From positions 558,001 to 622,000 of the forward strand of contig NZ_MAHX01000016.1 in NCBI RefSeq assembly GCF_002023715.1: a DNA stretch of 64,000 nt, written 5' to 3'. Below are positions 27,890-37,559 of this stretch, piece by piece; position 1 is the first letter of the stretch; each line of letters begins with the position of its first letter. The notes under the pieces are model-generated. The model saw only the letters and a list, made by a program, of their open reading frames with translations. It was not told the DNA's origin and did no database searches. This DNA is from Elizabethkingia occulta (GTDB taxonomy: Bacteria; Bacteroidota; Bacteroidia; Flavobacteriales; Weeksellaceae). The translations under genes and the position numbers were made by a program.

Positions 27890-29044
27890 TTATAACGTTG
27901 GATGTTTCTTAAATATTTTATTTCTGTCGAATAAATAACGATAAGTTATAAGTTTTCTTGTGATTGTTGTATCTAAGTTTTCTGCAATTTTAATCATTTT
28001 AGGATTGAAATCGCCTATCCACTGCATTTCTATTTCTTCAAAATGAGTAAATTTTCTTAGATGCAGTGTTCCTTCCCATATCATATAACCATCTATACCC
28101 TTTTTTTGCCATTCGGGTACAACACCAAAAACAAGTCCTACCATTTTTTTATTGGGTACAAATTGCCGGATAAATAAAAACTTTATTTTCTCCCATATTC
28201 CAAATTTACCATTCAGATACCGGAACCATTCATTCAGGTCCGGAAGATTTATCCACATAGCAACCGGACGTCTTTTTTCATATACAAACCAGGAGATATG
28301 TTCATTGATTACAGGTTTTATAATATGAAACATTTTTTTAACCTGTTTTGCATCCAGCTGCTTTCCTTCACCGTGTTTTGCCCATGCAGCATTATAAATA
28401 TGGGTAAAATCCTCAGCATAGCGATCAAGATGCTTTATCTGCATTCTTTCTGCATGAATATCCGGATTTTGGCTAAGACGCGTATGTGCATTTATAAAAC
28501 TGGAGCCGACTTCACTTGTTGTTTTTCGGGAAAAACATAATTGCTGAAAATATGGTTGAAAACCATAATTCTCAAAAAGCTTCTGATAGTAAGGGAAATT
28601 GTAATTCATCCTGTAAAGAGGTCTTGTAAAACCTTCTGTCAACAAACCCCAAAACTGATCTCTTTCACCAAAATTAATAGGGCCGTCCATAGCCTCTATA
28701 CCTTTCTGTTGTAACCATTTTCTACAAAAATCGAAAATGAAATTAGCCGTTACCTGATCATTAATACAATCAAAAAAGCCAATTCCACCTGTTGGTTGAT
28801 CTTGCTTATACTTATGGGTATAGAATACAGCTACACGACCTATTGTTTCTTGTTTTTCATTAGTGCATAGCCATCTGGAAGCTTCTCCGGAGCCAAAAAA
28901 CTTATTCTTCACAGGATTGAAGATGTCTTCAACATCTTTGTCCATATTGCGGATAAAATTTTTATCTAGCCGATAGAGCCTTACAGGAAATTCAAGAAAC
29001 TCTTTTCGCGTTATTCTATCAGTAACCTCAATCATCTTCAGCAT
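27890..29044 (-). CDS. GNAT-like protein of unknown substrate
   Basis: The 384-residue protein belongs by overall look to a Bacteroidota family annotated as GNAT-like or hypothetical. It has two alpha/beta halves: IGRVAVFYTHKYKQ and GGIGFFDCIND in the first, PVAMWINLPDLNEWF and MVGLVFGVVPEWQKKGIDGYMIWEG (a GNAT-type motif A region) in the second. Acetyl-CoA-dependent N-acylation is a family-based guess. An ATG nine bases further in is an alternative start. The leader carries AAAACACAAG, like the leaders of the 40-48 kb cluster. Confidence 0.65.
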   Translation of the reverse strand: MLKMIEVTDRITRKEFLEFPVRLYRLDKNFIRNMDKDVEDIFNPVKNKFFGSGEASRWLCTNEKQETIGRVAVFYTHKYKQDQPTGGIGFFDCINDQVTANFIFDFCRKWLQQKGIEAMDGPINFGERDQFWGLLTEGFTRPLYRMNYNFPYYQKLFENYGFQPYFQQLCFSRKTTSEVGSSFINAHTRLSQNPDIHAERMQIKHLDRYAEDFTHIYNAAWAKHGEGKQLDAKQVKKMFHIIKPVINEHISWFVYEKRRPVAMWINLPDLNEWFRYLNGKFGIWEKIKFLFIRQFVPNKKMVGLVFGVVPEWQKKGIDGYMIWEGTLHLRKFTHFEEIEMQWIGDFNPKMIKIAENLDTTITRKLITYRYLFDRNKIFKKHPTL

Positions 29045-29080
29045 AACACTTGTGTTTTGTCAGAGAAGTTACGAAAAATA

Positions 29081-29947
29081 TTATTTTCTGTAAAGTTGTT
29101 GATACTTTAGAGGACTCTTACCTGTGATGTTTTTGAAACACTCATGAAAGCTGGTAAAATTATTGAAACCACTCGCAAAGCAAACCTCCTTTACAGACAT
29201 TTGGTTTTCAATAAGCTTCTGACAAGCATCACCAATTCGGATTTCATTAACAAATTGTGTATAAGTTTTCCCTGTACGGGATTTAAAAAATTTACAAAAT
29301 GAGTTAGGACTAAGGTTAGCTATTTCAGATACATCTTCCAAAGTTATTTTTTGAGTATAGTTAGATAAGGTGTAATTATAGATGTCAAGAATCCGATGTC
29401 TTTCATCTTCATCAAAATGATATTTAAAATTAGCTGAAGCTAAAAACTCGTATTCAGCAGATTCACTAATACTGTGTAAAGCTTCTAATAAACGTATAAT
29501 TTTCAGAGTTCCATCACTTTCTACAATTTCCGGAATAAGATGTGTAAGCTTTTCCTTAGTTTCCCCTTTAATCTGAAATCCTCTGGAGCTAAGTGCCAGG
29601 GTCTTTTTCAATACCTGATTCTCAGGGAGCTTTAAGAAATCTTCACCCCAAAAATGTTCTCCAAAATGTATTACAAAAATTTCAACCTTATTTCTCTTAG
29701 GATTTTCGAAGTATTTTGCATCGAATAGCCAATAATGTGGAAGGTTTTTACCAATAAGAGCAACATCTCCTTCTTTAAAACGCTCAATACTATTACCCAC
29801 ATACTGAGTACCCGAACCTTTTCGAAAATAGATAAGCTCTAATACCATGTGGTAGTGCCATTTGTTGTTTACGTCGGGCATTATATCCTTTCTGGCATTG
29901 AAGGAATGTAGTGTATCTGAGGAGATTTTCAGGAACTGTGGCTTCAT
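29081..29947 (-). CDS. AraC-family transcriptional regulator
   Basis: This 288-residue regulator has an N-terminal cupin-like sensing domain (MVLELIYFRKGSGTQYVG, then HYWLFDAKYF) and a C-terminal AraC double helix-turn-helix (about 185-288: LEDVSEIANLSPNSFCKFF and SVKEVCFASGFNNFTSFHECF). It is transcribed away from lutA, with 155 bases between them. Sugar-sensing AraC proteins often activate a neighbouring catabolic operon, so control of the lut/fuc genes by fucose or an intermediate is a reasonable inference. Confidence 0.9.
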   Translation of the reverse strand: MKPQFLKISSDTLHSFNARKDIMPDVNNKWHYHMVLELIYFRKGSGTQYVGNSIERFKEGDVALIGKNLPHYWLFDAKYFENPKRNKVEIFVIHFGEHFWGEDFLKLPENQVLKKTLALSSRGFQIKGETKEKLTHLIPEIVESDGTLKIIRLLEALHSISESAEYEFLASANFKYHFDEDERHRILDIYNYTLSNYTQKITLEDVSEIANLSPNSFCKFFKSRTGKTYTQFVNEIRIGDACQKLIENQMSVKEVCFASGFNNFTSFHECFKNITGKSPLKYQQLYRK

Positions 29948-30054
29948 TATTTAGTTATATCAGTATCTAAAACATAAAATTAAACCTTTTTGGATAATAT
30001 AGCTTAATAATTGGATAAAATACTGAAATTTTATTTTCTAAATAAAACCTTAAT

Positions 30055-30084
30055 TTGTGTTAATAAAGTTTAAAAAAATATTTG
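30055..30084 (+). promoter_or_regulatory. candidate promoter of the lut-fuc genes
   Basis: TTG at 30055-30057, a 19-base spacer and AATATTTG at 30077-30084 resemble the Bacteroidota promoter. The first base of the -7 box deviates from TAnnTTTG, as may be expected for an activated promoter. It lies 19 bases before lutA. Confidence 0.4.
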
Positions 30085-30102
30085 ATTCTTTATTGAATTG
30101 TT

Positions 30103-30840
30103 ATGAAAGTTGGATTATTCGTGCCATGTTATATAGATATATTGTATCCTAAAGTTGGGATAGCAACTTATTCTTTATTAAAAAAGCTTGGTGTTGATGT
30201 TAGTTATCCAACTGGTCAGACCTGCTGTGGTCAGCCAATGGCCAATTCAGGTTATCAGCATCTTACATGCGATACTGACAGGAATTTTATTCAGCAATTC
30301 AAAGACTATGATGCTATTGTAGCTCCTTCAGGAAGTTGTGTTTTACATATTAAAGAGCATCTGAAGGGCGAAGGAAAGGAAAATAAAGATACAGCAATAT
30401 GTATTCGTAAGAATATTTATGAGCTGACAGAATTTTTGACAGATGTATTGAAAGTTGAAAATCTTGAAGTTTCTTTTCCTCATAAAGTAGGCTTTCACCA
30501 AAGTTGTCATGGACAAAGAGGTTTAAAGCTTTCCGGTATGAGCGAATTAACAGCTCCTTATTTTTCAAAACCTGAACAATTATTAAATCAGGTGAAAGGA
30601 ATAGAACTTATAGAATTAGATAAACAAGATGAGTGCTGTGGTTTTGGCGGAACATTTTGTGTTGCTGAAGAAGCTGTATCATCCAAAATGGGTAAAGACA
30701 GAGTAGATGATCATATAAAACACGGTGCAGAATATATTGCAGCTTGTGATATGTCTTGCCTTATGCACCTGGAAGGAATTCTGAAAAGAGAGAAAAGCAC
30801 TGTGAAAGTGATGCACATAGCGGAGATTTTGAATACTTAA
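30103..30840 (+). CDS. lutA: L-lactate oxidation subunit LutA (CCG-domain protein)
   Basis: The 245-residue protein has two CCG domains: FVPCYIDILYP with QTCCGQPMANSG, then HQSCHGQRGLK with ECCGFGGTFCV. These are Fe-S ligand motifs of LutA/YkgE. With LutB and LutC it forms the iron-sulfur L-lactate oxidase complex that turns L-lactate into pyruvate. It starts a likely operon running through lutBC toward the fucose genes. Confidence 0.93.
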   Translation: MKVGLFVPCYIDILYPKVGIATYSLLKKLGVDVSYPTGQTCCGQPMANSGYQHLTCDTDRNFIQQFKDYDAIVAPSGSCVLHIKEHLKGEGKENKDTAICIRKNIYELTEFLTDVLKVENLEVSFPHKVGFHQSCHGQRGLKLSGMSELTAPYFSKPEQLLNQVKGIELIELDKQDECCGFGGTFCVAEEAVSSKMGKDRVDDHIKHGAEYIAACDMSCLMHLEGILKREKSTVKVMHIAEILNT

Positions 30841-30851
30841 TAAGTAAATTA

Positions 30852-32222
30852 ATGAAGAATCACGCCGCTTTAGCAGAACAATTTAACCGGGATGAAGACC
30901 GTGTAGACTGGCACAACAAAACGTTGTGGTTTGTCCGCGAAAAGCGTGACCGACAGAGTAAACCGATTCCTGACTGGGAGAAGCTAAGAGAAACTGCATC
31001 TAAAATAAAATTAAATGTGCTTTCCAATCTCGATACCTATTTAATAGAGTTCGAGAAGAATGCTTTAGAAAATGGTATAAAGGTACACTGGGCTAAAGAT
31101 GCAGCGGAGCATAACGCTATTGTACTTTCTGTTCTGGAGAAACATCAGGTAAAAAAGATGGTGAAAAGTAAATCTATGCTTACAGAAGAATGTCACCTGA
31201 ACGATTATCTGGAGAAAAACGGAATAGAAGTAACAGATACCGATTTGGGAGAGCGTATTGTACAACTTGCTAAAGAACCGCCAAGTCATATTGTACTACC
31301 ATGCATTCATAAGAAGAAAGAAGAAATCGGAGAGATTTTCCATGAGCATCTTAATACACCAAAAGGTCTTTCTGATCCACAGCAGTTAACAGAAATAGCA
31401 CGCCAGGATCTTAGAAAAAAGTTTTTGCAAAGCCAGGCAGCTTTAACGGGAGTTAACTTTGCTGTTGCAGAAACCGGGGAGTTCGTGGTATGTACCAATG
31501 AAGGAAATGCAGATATGGGTGCGCATCTGGCAAATGTGCATATTGCCTGTATGGGATTGGAAAAAATAGTTCCGAAGCGTGAGCATCTGGGGGTTTTTCT
31601 TCGTCTTCTTACAAGAAGTGCTACTGGGCAGCCGATTACTACGTATTCCAGTCATTTCAGAAAACCAAGAGAAGGACAGGAAATGCACTTGGTAATTGTT
31701 GATAACGGCCGATCTGAGCAATTGGGTAGAGAAAAATTCAGAAATTCACTGAAGTGTATACGTTGCGGTGCCTGTTTTAATACATGTCCGGTGTACAGAC
31801 GGAGCGGCGGACATAGCTATCATACAGCAGTTGCAGGGCCGATAGGCTCAGTACTAAGCCCGGCACGAAATATTGAGGAATACAAGGATCTACCTTTTGC
31901 ATCTACATTATGTGGTTCATGTACTAATGTATGTCCGGTACAGATTGATTTGCATAATCAGCTGTATGAACTAAGACAAGAGGTTATTGCCTCAGGATTA
32001 GGAGAGCCGGTGAAAAACTTCTCTATGAAGCTGATGGCAAGGTCACTTTCCAATGCAAAAAAGTATGAGAAGCTTAGAAAAAAAGTAAAATTTGGGTATC
32101 GCTACACACCATTCCTTCTTAAAAGTGGTATGAATCCTTGGTATAAGCATCGGGAGATGCCTGAAATGCCAGAGAAAAGCTTTAAAGAATGGTATAAAAA
32201 GAATGTTGAGAATGGGAAGTAG
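30852..32222 (+). CDS. lutB: L-lactate oxidation subunit LutB (Fe-S/LUD protein)
   Basis: From the ATG at 30852 the protein is 456 residues. It has an N-terminal LUD-type domain (GVNFAVAETGEFVV) and a ferredoxin-like region with CIRCGACFNTCPVY and LCGSCTNVCPVQI, two 4Fe-4S clusters. An in-frame ATG at 30756 lies inside lutA and adds residues foreign to the family, so the later start was chosen. It is 11 bases after lutA and overlaps lutC. Confidence 0.93.
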   Translation: MKNHAALAEQFNRDEDRVDWHNKTLWFVREKRDRQSKPIPDWEKLRETASKIKLNVLSNLDTYLIEFEKNALENGIKVHWAKDAAEHNAIVLSVLEKHQVKKMVKSKSMLTEECHLNDYLEKNGIEVTDTDLGERIVQLAKEPPSHIVLPCIHKKKEEIGEIFHEHLNTPKGLSDPQQLTEIARQDLRKKFLQSQAALTGVNFAVAETGEFVVCTNEGNADMGAHLANVHIACMGLEKIVPKREHLGVFLRLLTRSATGQPITTYSSHFRKPREGQEMHLVIVDNGRSEQLGREKFRNSLKCIRCGACFNTCPVYRRSGGHSYHTAVAGPIGSVLSPARNIEEYKDLPFASTLCGSCTNVCPVQIDLHNQLYELRQEVIASGLGEPVKNFSMKLMARSLSNAKKYEKLRKKVKFGYRYTPFLLKSGMNPWYKHREMPEMPEKSFKEWYKKNVENGK

Positions 32223-32802
32223 AGAAGAAATTTTATCCAGAATTGCAAAAGTAAAGCCTGCAGGAAATGAATTGCCTGAAGACTTATCATTTATACTGGG
32301 AACCGGAAATCTTCTGGAGTCTTTTGTACAGACAGCCCGGAATAATGGTTCGCAGGTTACACTTGTAGAGAATACAGACGAGGTTTTAGCATACCTCAAA
32401 GAGAATATAGCATCTGATAAAAGAATAATCTCTAATATCAGTGCACTGAAAGAAGATTTGTACAGTGACAGCGATGAAATAACAGATCCGCATGAACTGG
32501 AAAATGTAGAAGTGGCTCTTATTGAAGGAAGTATAGGAGTAGCAGAGAATGCTGCAATCTGGATTACAGAAAAGCAAATGAAATATAGGGCATTACCTTT
32601 TATCACTCAGCATTTATTTGTGATATTAGCGGCCGATAAAATAGTAGCTCTGATGCATGATGCATATAAAATAATAGAGATAGAAGGCGGATTTTCATCT
32701 TTTATTTCAGGACCGTCTAAAACGGCGGATATAGAACAATCACTGGTGATTGGTGCACATGGTGCACGCAGCCACCACATATTTATAATGAATAACCAAT
32801 AA
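32203..32802 (+). CDS. lutC: L-lactate oxidation subunit LutC (LUD domain)
   Basis: The 199-residue protein is a single LUD domain with the family features GSIGVAENAAIWIT, LFVILAADKIVALMHDAY and ISGPSKTADIEQSLVIGAHGA. It is the third subunit of the lactate-oxidising complex. The start overlaps lutB by 20 bases; an ATG at 32212 is equally possible. The stop codon lies at the beginning of a 36-bp tandem repeat. Confidence 0.92.
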   Translation: MLRMGSREEILSRIAKVKPAGNELPEDLSFILGTGNLLESFVQTARNNGSQVTLVENTDEVLAYLKENIASDKRIISNISALKEDLYSDSDEITDPHELENVEVALIEGSIGVAENAAIWITEKQMKYRALPFITQHLFVILAADKIVALMHDAYKIIEIEGGFSSFISGPSKTADIEQSLVIGAHGARSHHIFIMNNQ

Positions 32803-32880
32803 CCATGAAAGCTTAAATAAAAACTAACAAACTAATAACCATGAAAATTTAAGTGAAAAACGAAAAACTAATAACCACGA
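32798..32880 (+). repeat. 36-bp tandem repeat between lutC and fucP
   Basis: The word AATAACCA recurs at 32798, 32834 and 32870, exactly 36 bases apart. The two full units between them are similar along their length (ATGAAA, TTAA, AAAAAC). The units contain the micro-ORFs ATGAAAGCTTAA and ATGAAAATTTAA. The same ACTAATAACCA wording occurs at 51483-51493 upstream of the DUF5690 gene. It may be a leader element or simple duplication. Confidence 0.6.
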
Positions 32881-32900
32881 AGACCTTTACTTTATAGACC

Positions 32901-34181
32901 ATGCAAAACATAACAACAGAGCAATCAACAAAAGCTTCATCAGAAAGGAGGAGAGGCTACCTTTTCCCACTGATTCTCGTTACGAGTCTCTTCTTCTTCT
33001 GGGGCTTTGTTCACAACCTGGACCCGGTGCTGATTCCGCACCTGAGAAAGGCCTTTCAGCTTACAGATTTAGAATCTTCCCTTGTGGATTTTTCTATATT
33101 TATTGCCTATTTTCTTATGGCAATACCTGCCGGAAATGTTATGCGTAAGTACGGCTATAAAAGCGGAATCATATTCGGACTCTGTCTGTTTGCATTAGGA
33201 GCCTTCCTTTTTATTCCGGCAGCCAATACCCAGAAGTACATTTTCTTCTTAGGAGCATTATTTGTTATAGCATGTGGATTGGCATTTCTGGAAACAGCAG
33301 CTAATCCTTATGTAACTATTCTAGGCCCTGAAGAAACTGCAACACGCAGATTAAACTTTTCCCAATCTTTCAACGGACTCGCAGCTTTTATAGCGCCAAT
33401 TGTTGGAGGTAAATATATTCTGAGTGAACAATCTCTGACCGATGCGCAACTAAAAGCATTGTCCCCACAGGAACTCAGTGCTTATATTACTCAGGAAGCA
33501 GCCAGTGTAAAAGGACCATATCTGATCCTGGGAGTTATTATTGTCATTGTAATGCTTTTGTTTGTCTTTACCAAGTTACCCGATATTAAGCATGAAGACG
33601 ATGGTGATAAATCGAAGATTTCCCATGCATGGAGGCACAAACATCTCCGTTGGGCAGTAGTTGCACAATTCTTTTATGTAGGAGCGCAGGTATGTGTACT
33701 AAGCTTTTTTATACGTTTTGTTGTCGTTTCTGCCGGAATTACGGAAAAAAATGCAGCGTTTTATTCAGGATTGGCAGGTCTGGCCTTTATGGTCGGGAGA
33801 TTTGTCGGAACCTTCTTTATGAAATATGTAAAACCTAATAAGCTTTTAATGATCTACGCAGTTCTGAGTATGCTTCTCACTTTGGTGGCAGTATTCGGAA
33901 AAGGTGATATTACCATTTATGCGCTGATCGGAGTAGCTTTCTTTATGTCGATAATGTTCCCTACAATTTTTTCACTGGGAATAGCAGATTTGGGTAAAGA
34001 TACCAAGATAGCATCTTCTCTTATTGTAATGTCTATAGTTGGAGGAGCAATATTACCATTAGGATTAGGCTATATTTCAGATGTTACCCATAGTATACAG
34101 TATGGCTATATTGTACCATTTATATGTTTCATTGTTGTATTTGCTTTTGGTAAATATGGCTGGAAACCAACCGAAGTATAG
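32901..34181 (+). CDS. fucP: L-fucose:proton symporter (FucP-type MFS)
   Basis: The 426-residue transporter has about twelve membrane helices and the FucP-type motifs FFFWGFVHNLDPVLIPHLRKAF (first helix, split in two), ETAANPYV and FNGLAAFIAP. FucP imports L-fucose together with a proton at the inner membrane. Neighbouring genes encode the full route for fucose breakdown, which supports fucose over other sugars carried by this family. Confidence 0.88.
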   Translation: MQNITTEQSTKASSERRRGYLFPLILVTSLFFFWGFVHNLDPVLIPHLRKAFQLTDLESSLVDFSIFIAYFLMAIPAGNVMRKYGYKSGIIFGLCLFALGAFLFIPAANTQKYIFFLGALFVIACGLAFLETAANPYVTILGPEETATRRLNFSQSFNGLAAFIAPIVGGKYILSEQSLTDAQLKALSPQELSAYITQEAASVKGPYLILGVIIVIVMLLFVFTKLPDIKHEDDGDKSKISHAWRHKHLRWAVVAQFFYVGAQVCVLSFFIRFVVVSAGITEKNAAFYSGLAGLAFMVGRFVGTFFMKYVKPNKLLMIYAVLSMLLTLVAVFGKGDITIYALIGVAFFMSIMFPTIFSLGIADLGKDTKIASSLIVMSIVGGAILPLGLGYISDVTHSIQYGYIVPFICFIVVFAFGKYGWKPTEV

Positions 34182-34235
34182 TCAGGTCAGCTTTAGCTGC
34201 TGATAAAACTTCGTTAATAATCAGAGAACATAATC

Positions 34236-35873
34236 ATGAAAAATAAAATATTGAGAATTAACCCAAAGGACAATGTCTTAGTGGCACTACAGGATATTGA
34301 ACAAGGTGAGAAAGTCCTTTTTGAAGGACTGGAATATGAGACCTTAGAGAAAATTCCCGCAAAGCATAAATTCTTCATGCAGGATCTTCCACAGGGAAGT
34401 GAGGTCATGATGTACGGCGTTCTGGTTGGAAAAACACAGTTCGATGTGAAGAAAGGAGCAAGGATGAATGTAGAAAATACCAAGCATGCTGCAGAGCCCT
34501 ATGCATATCGCGATGTGGAATATGCATGGCAGGCGCCTGATACCTCAAAGTTTGAAAATAAAACTTTTGATGGCTATCACCGCAGCAATGGCGAAGTAGG
34601 AACAGCCAACTATTGGTTGTTTATTCCTACAGTATTTTGTGAAAACAGAAATCTGGATATCATTAAAGAAGCTTTGCACAACGAGCTGGGATATGCTGTA
34701 GGAGATAAATATAAAGATTATACCCATCATTTACTGGAAGCCTATCAGAAAGGTGAAGATTTGGAAAACATATCTTTAAATCCGGTTGTGGAAGTAAAAA
34801 ATCGTGTTTTCAAAAATGTAGATGGTATCAAATTCCTGAATCATAGCGGTGGCTGTGGTGGGACCAGACAAGACTCTGCAACGCTTAGTAAGTTATTGGC
34901 ATCCTATGCGGACCATCCGAATGTTGCCGGAATTACATTACTTAGCCTCGGTTGTCAGCATCTTCAGGTAGATAACTTTAAAAAAGATTTAAAAGAGAGG
35001 AATCCTAATTTCGATAAACCTCTTTTGGTATTTGAACAGCAAAAAACACAAAGTGAAGAAGCTTTAATTAGGCAGGCAATTCATGATACTTTTGTTGGGC
35101 TTACGGAAATTAATAAAATAGAAAGAAAGCCTGCAGGCCTGGATAAATTGGTATTAGGTGTTAAATGTGGCGGAAGTGATGGATTCAGCGGAATCTCTGC
35201 AAATCCGTCTGTAGGATATACCGCCGATTTGTTAGTAGGACTAGGCGGAAAAGTATTACTAGCTGAGTTTCCAGAATTGTGCGGAGCCGAGCAGGAAATG
35301 ATAGATCGTTCTGTGGATAAAGAAACTGCAGAGAAATTTATCAAACTGATGACAGAATATGATACATTAGCGCATAAGGTGGGTTCAGGTTTTTATATGA
35401 ATCCTTCACCGGGCAATATAAAAGATGGCCTTATCACTGACGCTATAAAATCAGTCGGAGCAGCCAGAAAAGGAGGTCTTTCTCCGGTGACTGATGTCTT
35501 GGATTATACTGAGAAAGCAACGAAGCCCGGACTGAGTTTAGTTTGTACTCCCGGAAATGATGTAGAAGCAACTACAGGAAAAGCAGCTTCAGGAGCTACC
35601 TTAATATTATTTACTACAGGATTAGGAACGCCAACGGGGAATCCGGTTTGTCCTACCATAAAAGTAGCAACCAATACATCATTGGCGATCAGAATGTCCG
35701 ATATTATAGATATCGATACAGGGCCAATTATAGAAGGAAGCAAAACTATTGCAGAAATGGGAGAAGATATTCTCGATTATTGTATAGAAGTAGCAAGCGG
35801 AAGGATTACACCAAAAGCTGTTTTACTCAATCAGGATGATTTTATCCCCTGGAAAAGAGGAGTGAGCTTATAA
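34236..35873 (+). CDS. UxaA-family dehydratase, predicted L-fuconate dehydratase
   Basis: The 545-residue protein combines an N-terminal SAF domain (VLVALQDIEQGEKV) with a large catalytic domain carrying HSGGCGGTRQDS and GVKCGGSDGFSG, as in altronate/galactarate dehydratases (UxaA/GarD). Those enzymes dehydrate sugar acids with a metal. Place and partners predict that it converts L-fuconate to 2-keto-3-deoxy-L-fuconate, replacing the enolase-type dehydratase used elsewhere. A UxaA-like gene is also part of the Campylobacter jejuni fucose locus. Confidence 0.85.
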   Translation: MKNKILRINPKDNVLVALQDIEQGEKVLFEGLEYETLEKIPAKHKFFMQDLPQGSEVMMYGVLVGKTQFDVKKGARMNVENTKHAAEPYAYRDVEYAWQAPDTSKFENKTFDGYHRSNGEVGTANYWLFIPTVFCENRNLDIIKEALHNELGYAVGDKYKDYTHHLLEAYQKGEDLENISLNPVVEVKNRVFKNVDGIKFLNHSGGCGGTRQDSATLSKLLASYADHPNVAGITLLSLGCQHLQVDNFKKDLKERNPNFDKPLLVFEQQKTQSEEALIRQAIHDTFVGLTEINKIERKPAGLDKLVLGVKCGGSDGFSGISANPSVGYTADLLVGLGGKVLLAEFPELCGAEQEMIDRSVDKETAEKFIKLMTEYDTLAHKVGSGFYMNPSPGNIKDGLITDAIKSVGAARKGGLSPVTDVLDYTEKATKPGLSLVCTPGNDVEATTGKAASGATLILFTTGLGTPTGNPVCPTIKVATNTSLAIRMSDIIDIDTGPIIEGSKTIAEMGEDILDYCIEVASGRITPKAVLLNQDDFIPWKRGVSL

Positions 35874-35930
35874 GTACGAAGTTAGAAGTTAGAAAAACGT
35901 TGCGCGTTTTGCGTTTAAAAAAAATATAAA

Positions 35931-36695
35931 ATGTTTTCATTAAAAAATAAAAAAGCAGTAATTACAGGAGGAGGAAGTGGTATAGGAAAAGCTATTTCTG
36001 AATTATTTGCCGAGCAGGGTGCAGAAGTTCATATCCTGGAGATTAGTGAAGCCAACGGAGCGGAAGCATTATCCGAAATAGAAGCAAAAGGCGGAAAAGC
36101 CTATGTTCATGTTTGTGATGTATCCAATCACCAACAGGTCAAAGACTTGTTTACGAGTATAGGAACCATTAATATATTGGTGAATAACGCCGGTATTGCT
36201 CATGTTGGTAAAGCAGACAATACTTCGGAAGAAGATTTTGATAAAATAGTAAATGTAAATATCAAAGGAGTTTACAACTGTTTGCATGCAGCTATTCCAC
36301 AGTTGAAAGAATCTGGAAACGCAGTTATTCTCAATCTTGCATCTATTGCAGCATTGGTAGGTATTCCGGATAGGTTTGCTTACAGTACTGCAAAAGGAGC
36401 TGTAAAAGCAATGACGATGAGTGTAGCCAAAGACTACATCCTTGATAATATTCGTTGTAATTCTATTTCTCCGGCCAGAGTGCATACACCTTTTGTAGAT
36501 GGGTTTTTACAAAAGAATTATCCTGACAGAATAGAGGAAATGTTTCAGAACCTTTCCAAAACTCAACCAATAGGAAGAATGGCAAATCCAAAAGAAATTG
36601 CAGCACTGGCATTGTATTTATGCAGTGACGAAGCTTCTTTTATTACAGGATGCGATTACCCTATTGACGGAGGTTTTACAACATTAAATAACTAA
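35931..36695 (+). CDS. SDR, predicted 2-keto-3-deoxy-L-fuconate dehydrogenase
   Basis: This 254-residue classical SDR has the cofactor motif GGGSGIGKA, NNAGIAHVG, a Ser in NLASIAALVG and YSTAKGA. It fits the enzyme that oxidises 2-keto-3-deoxy-L-fuconate to the 2,4-diketo compound. The assignment rests on its place between dehydratase and FAH hydrolase. Substrate specificity cannot be read from the sequence. Confidence 0.85.
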   Translation: MFSLKNKKAVITGGGSGIGKAISELFAEQGAEVHILEISEANGAEALSEIEAKGGKAYVHVCDVSNHQQVKDLFTSIGTINILVNNAGIAHVGKADNTSEEDFDKIVNVNIKGVYNCLHAAIPQLKESGNAVILNLASIAALVGIPDRFAYSTAKGAVKAMTMSVAKDYILDNIRCNSISPARVHTPFVDGFLQKNYPDRIEEMFQNLSKTQPIGRMANPKEIAALALYLCSDEASFITGCDYPIDGGFTTLNN

Positions 36696-36710
36696 TTTTA
36701 AACAAAGACA

Positions 36711-37559
36711 ATGAAACTAATAAGATACGGAGCAGAAGGACAAGAAAAACCAGGTGTTATTATTGATGAGAAATACTACGATGTTTCTCACCTGGTGAAT
36801 GATTATGATGAAAAGTTTTTCTCCGGGAATGCTATTGAAGAGTTAAAAGAAAAAATTGCTGCCGGCGGACTTACCGAAGTAGATCAGAATGTAAGACTGG
36901 GCGCACCACTGGCAAGACCTTCAAAAATTGTTTGCGTAGGACTTAACTATAAGGATCACGCCGAAGAAACTAATATGCCTATACCATCTGAACCTATTTT
37001 GTTTTTTAAATCTACATCAGCCTTAGTTGGTCCTAACGACGATCTGATAATTCCCAAAAACAGCACTAAAACAGACTGGGAGGTTGAACTGGCTATTATA
37101 ATAGGAAAAAAAGCCAGCTATGTAGAAATGGAAAATGCATTTGATCATATTGCAGGCTACGCTTTGCACAATGATTACAGCGAAAGAGCTTTCCAGATCG
37201 AAAGAAACGGGCAATGGGTAAAAGGAAAAAGTGCAGATACATTTGCACCAATAGGCCCTTTTATCGCCACAAAAGATGAAATAAAAGATGTTAATAACCT
37301 GAGACTCTGGCTGAAAGTAAATGACAAAAAGGTTCAGGATGGTAATACTTCAAACTTTATCTTTGATGTAGCTTATATCGTAAGTTATATCAGTCAGTTT
37401 ATGACCTTACTTCCGGGAGATGTAATCTCTACCGGAACACCTGCAGGAGTGGGAATGGGACAGAAACCTGAAGCATGGTATCTGAATCCTGGAGATGTAG
37501 TAGAATTAGGAATAGAAGGACTGGGAACAAGTAAACAAAATGTAAAAGCTTATTCCTAA
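36711..37559 (+). CDS. FAH-family hydrolase, predicted 2,4-diketo-3-deoxy-L-fuconate hydrolase
   Basis: The 282-residue protein has the fumarylacetoacetate-hydrolase core: VCVGLNYKDHAEE, WEVELAIIIG with metal-binding Glu residues, HNDYSERAFQ with the Asp ligand, and TGTPAGVGMG. In the non-phosphorylating fucose pathway this family splits 2,4-diketo-3-deoxy-L-fuconate into pyruvate and L-lactate. The upstream lutABC genes would then use the lactate. It ends on the base where the mutarotase gene begins. Confidence 0.88.
   Translation: MKLIRYGAEGQEKPGVIIDEKYYDVSHLVNDYDEKFFSGNAIEELKEKIAAGGLTEVDQNVRLGAPLARPSKIVCVGLNYKDHAEETNMPIPSEPILFFKSTSALVGPNDDLIIPKNSTKTDWEVELAIIIGKKASYVEMENAFDHIAGYALHNDYSERAFQIERNGQWVKGKSADTFAPIGPFIATKDEIKDVNNLRLWLKVNDKKVQDGNTSNFIFDVAYIVSYISQFMTLLPGDVISTGTPAGVGMGQKPEAWYLNPGDVVELGIEGLGTSKQNVKAYS

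Noticed and set aside
32043-32606. 187-codon minus-strand reading frame
   Set aside because: It is antisense to lutB and lutC, both with clear family motifs.
36069-36485. 138-codon minus-strand reading frame
   Set aside because: It is fully inside the SDR gene of the fucose operon, on the other strand.
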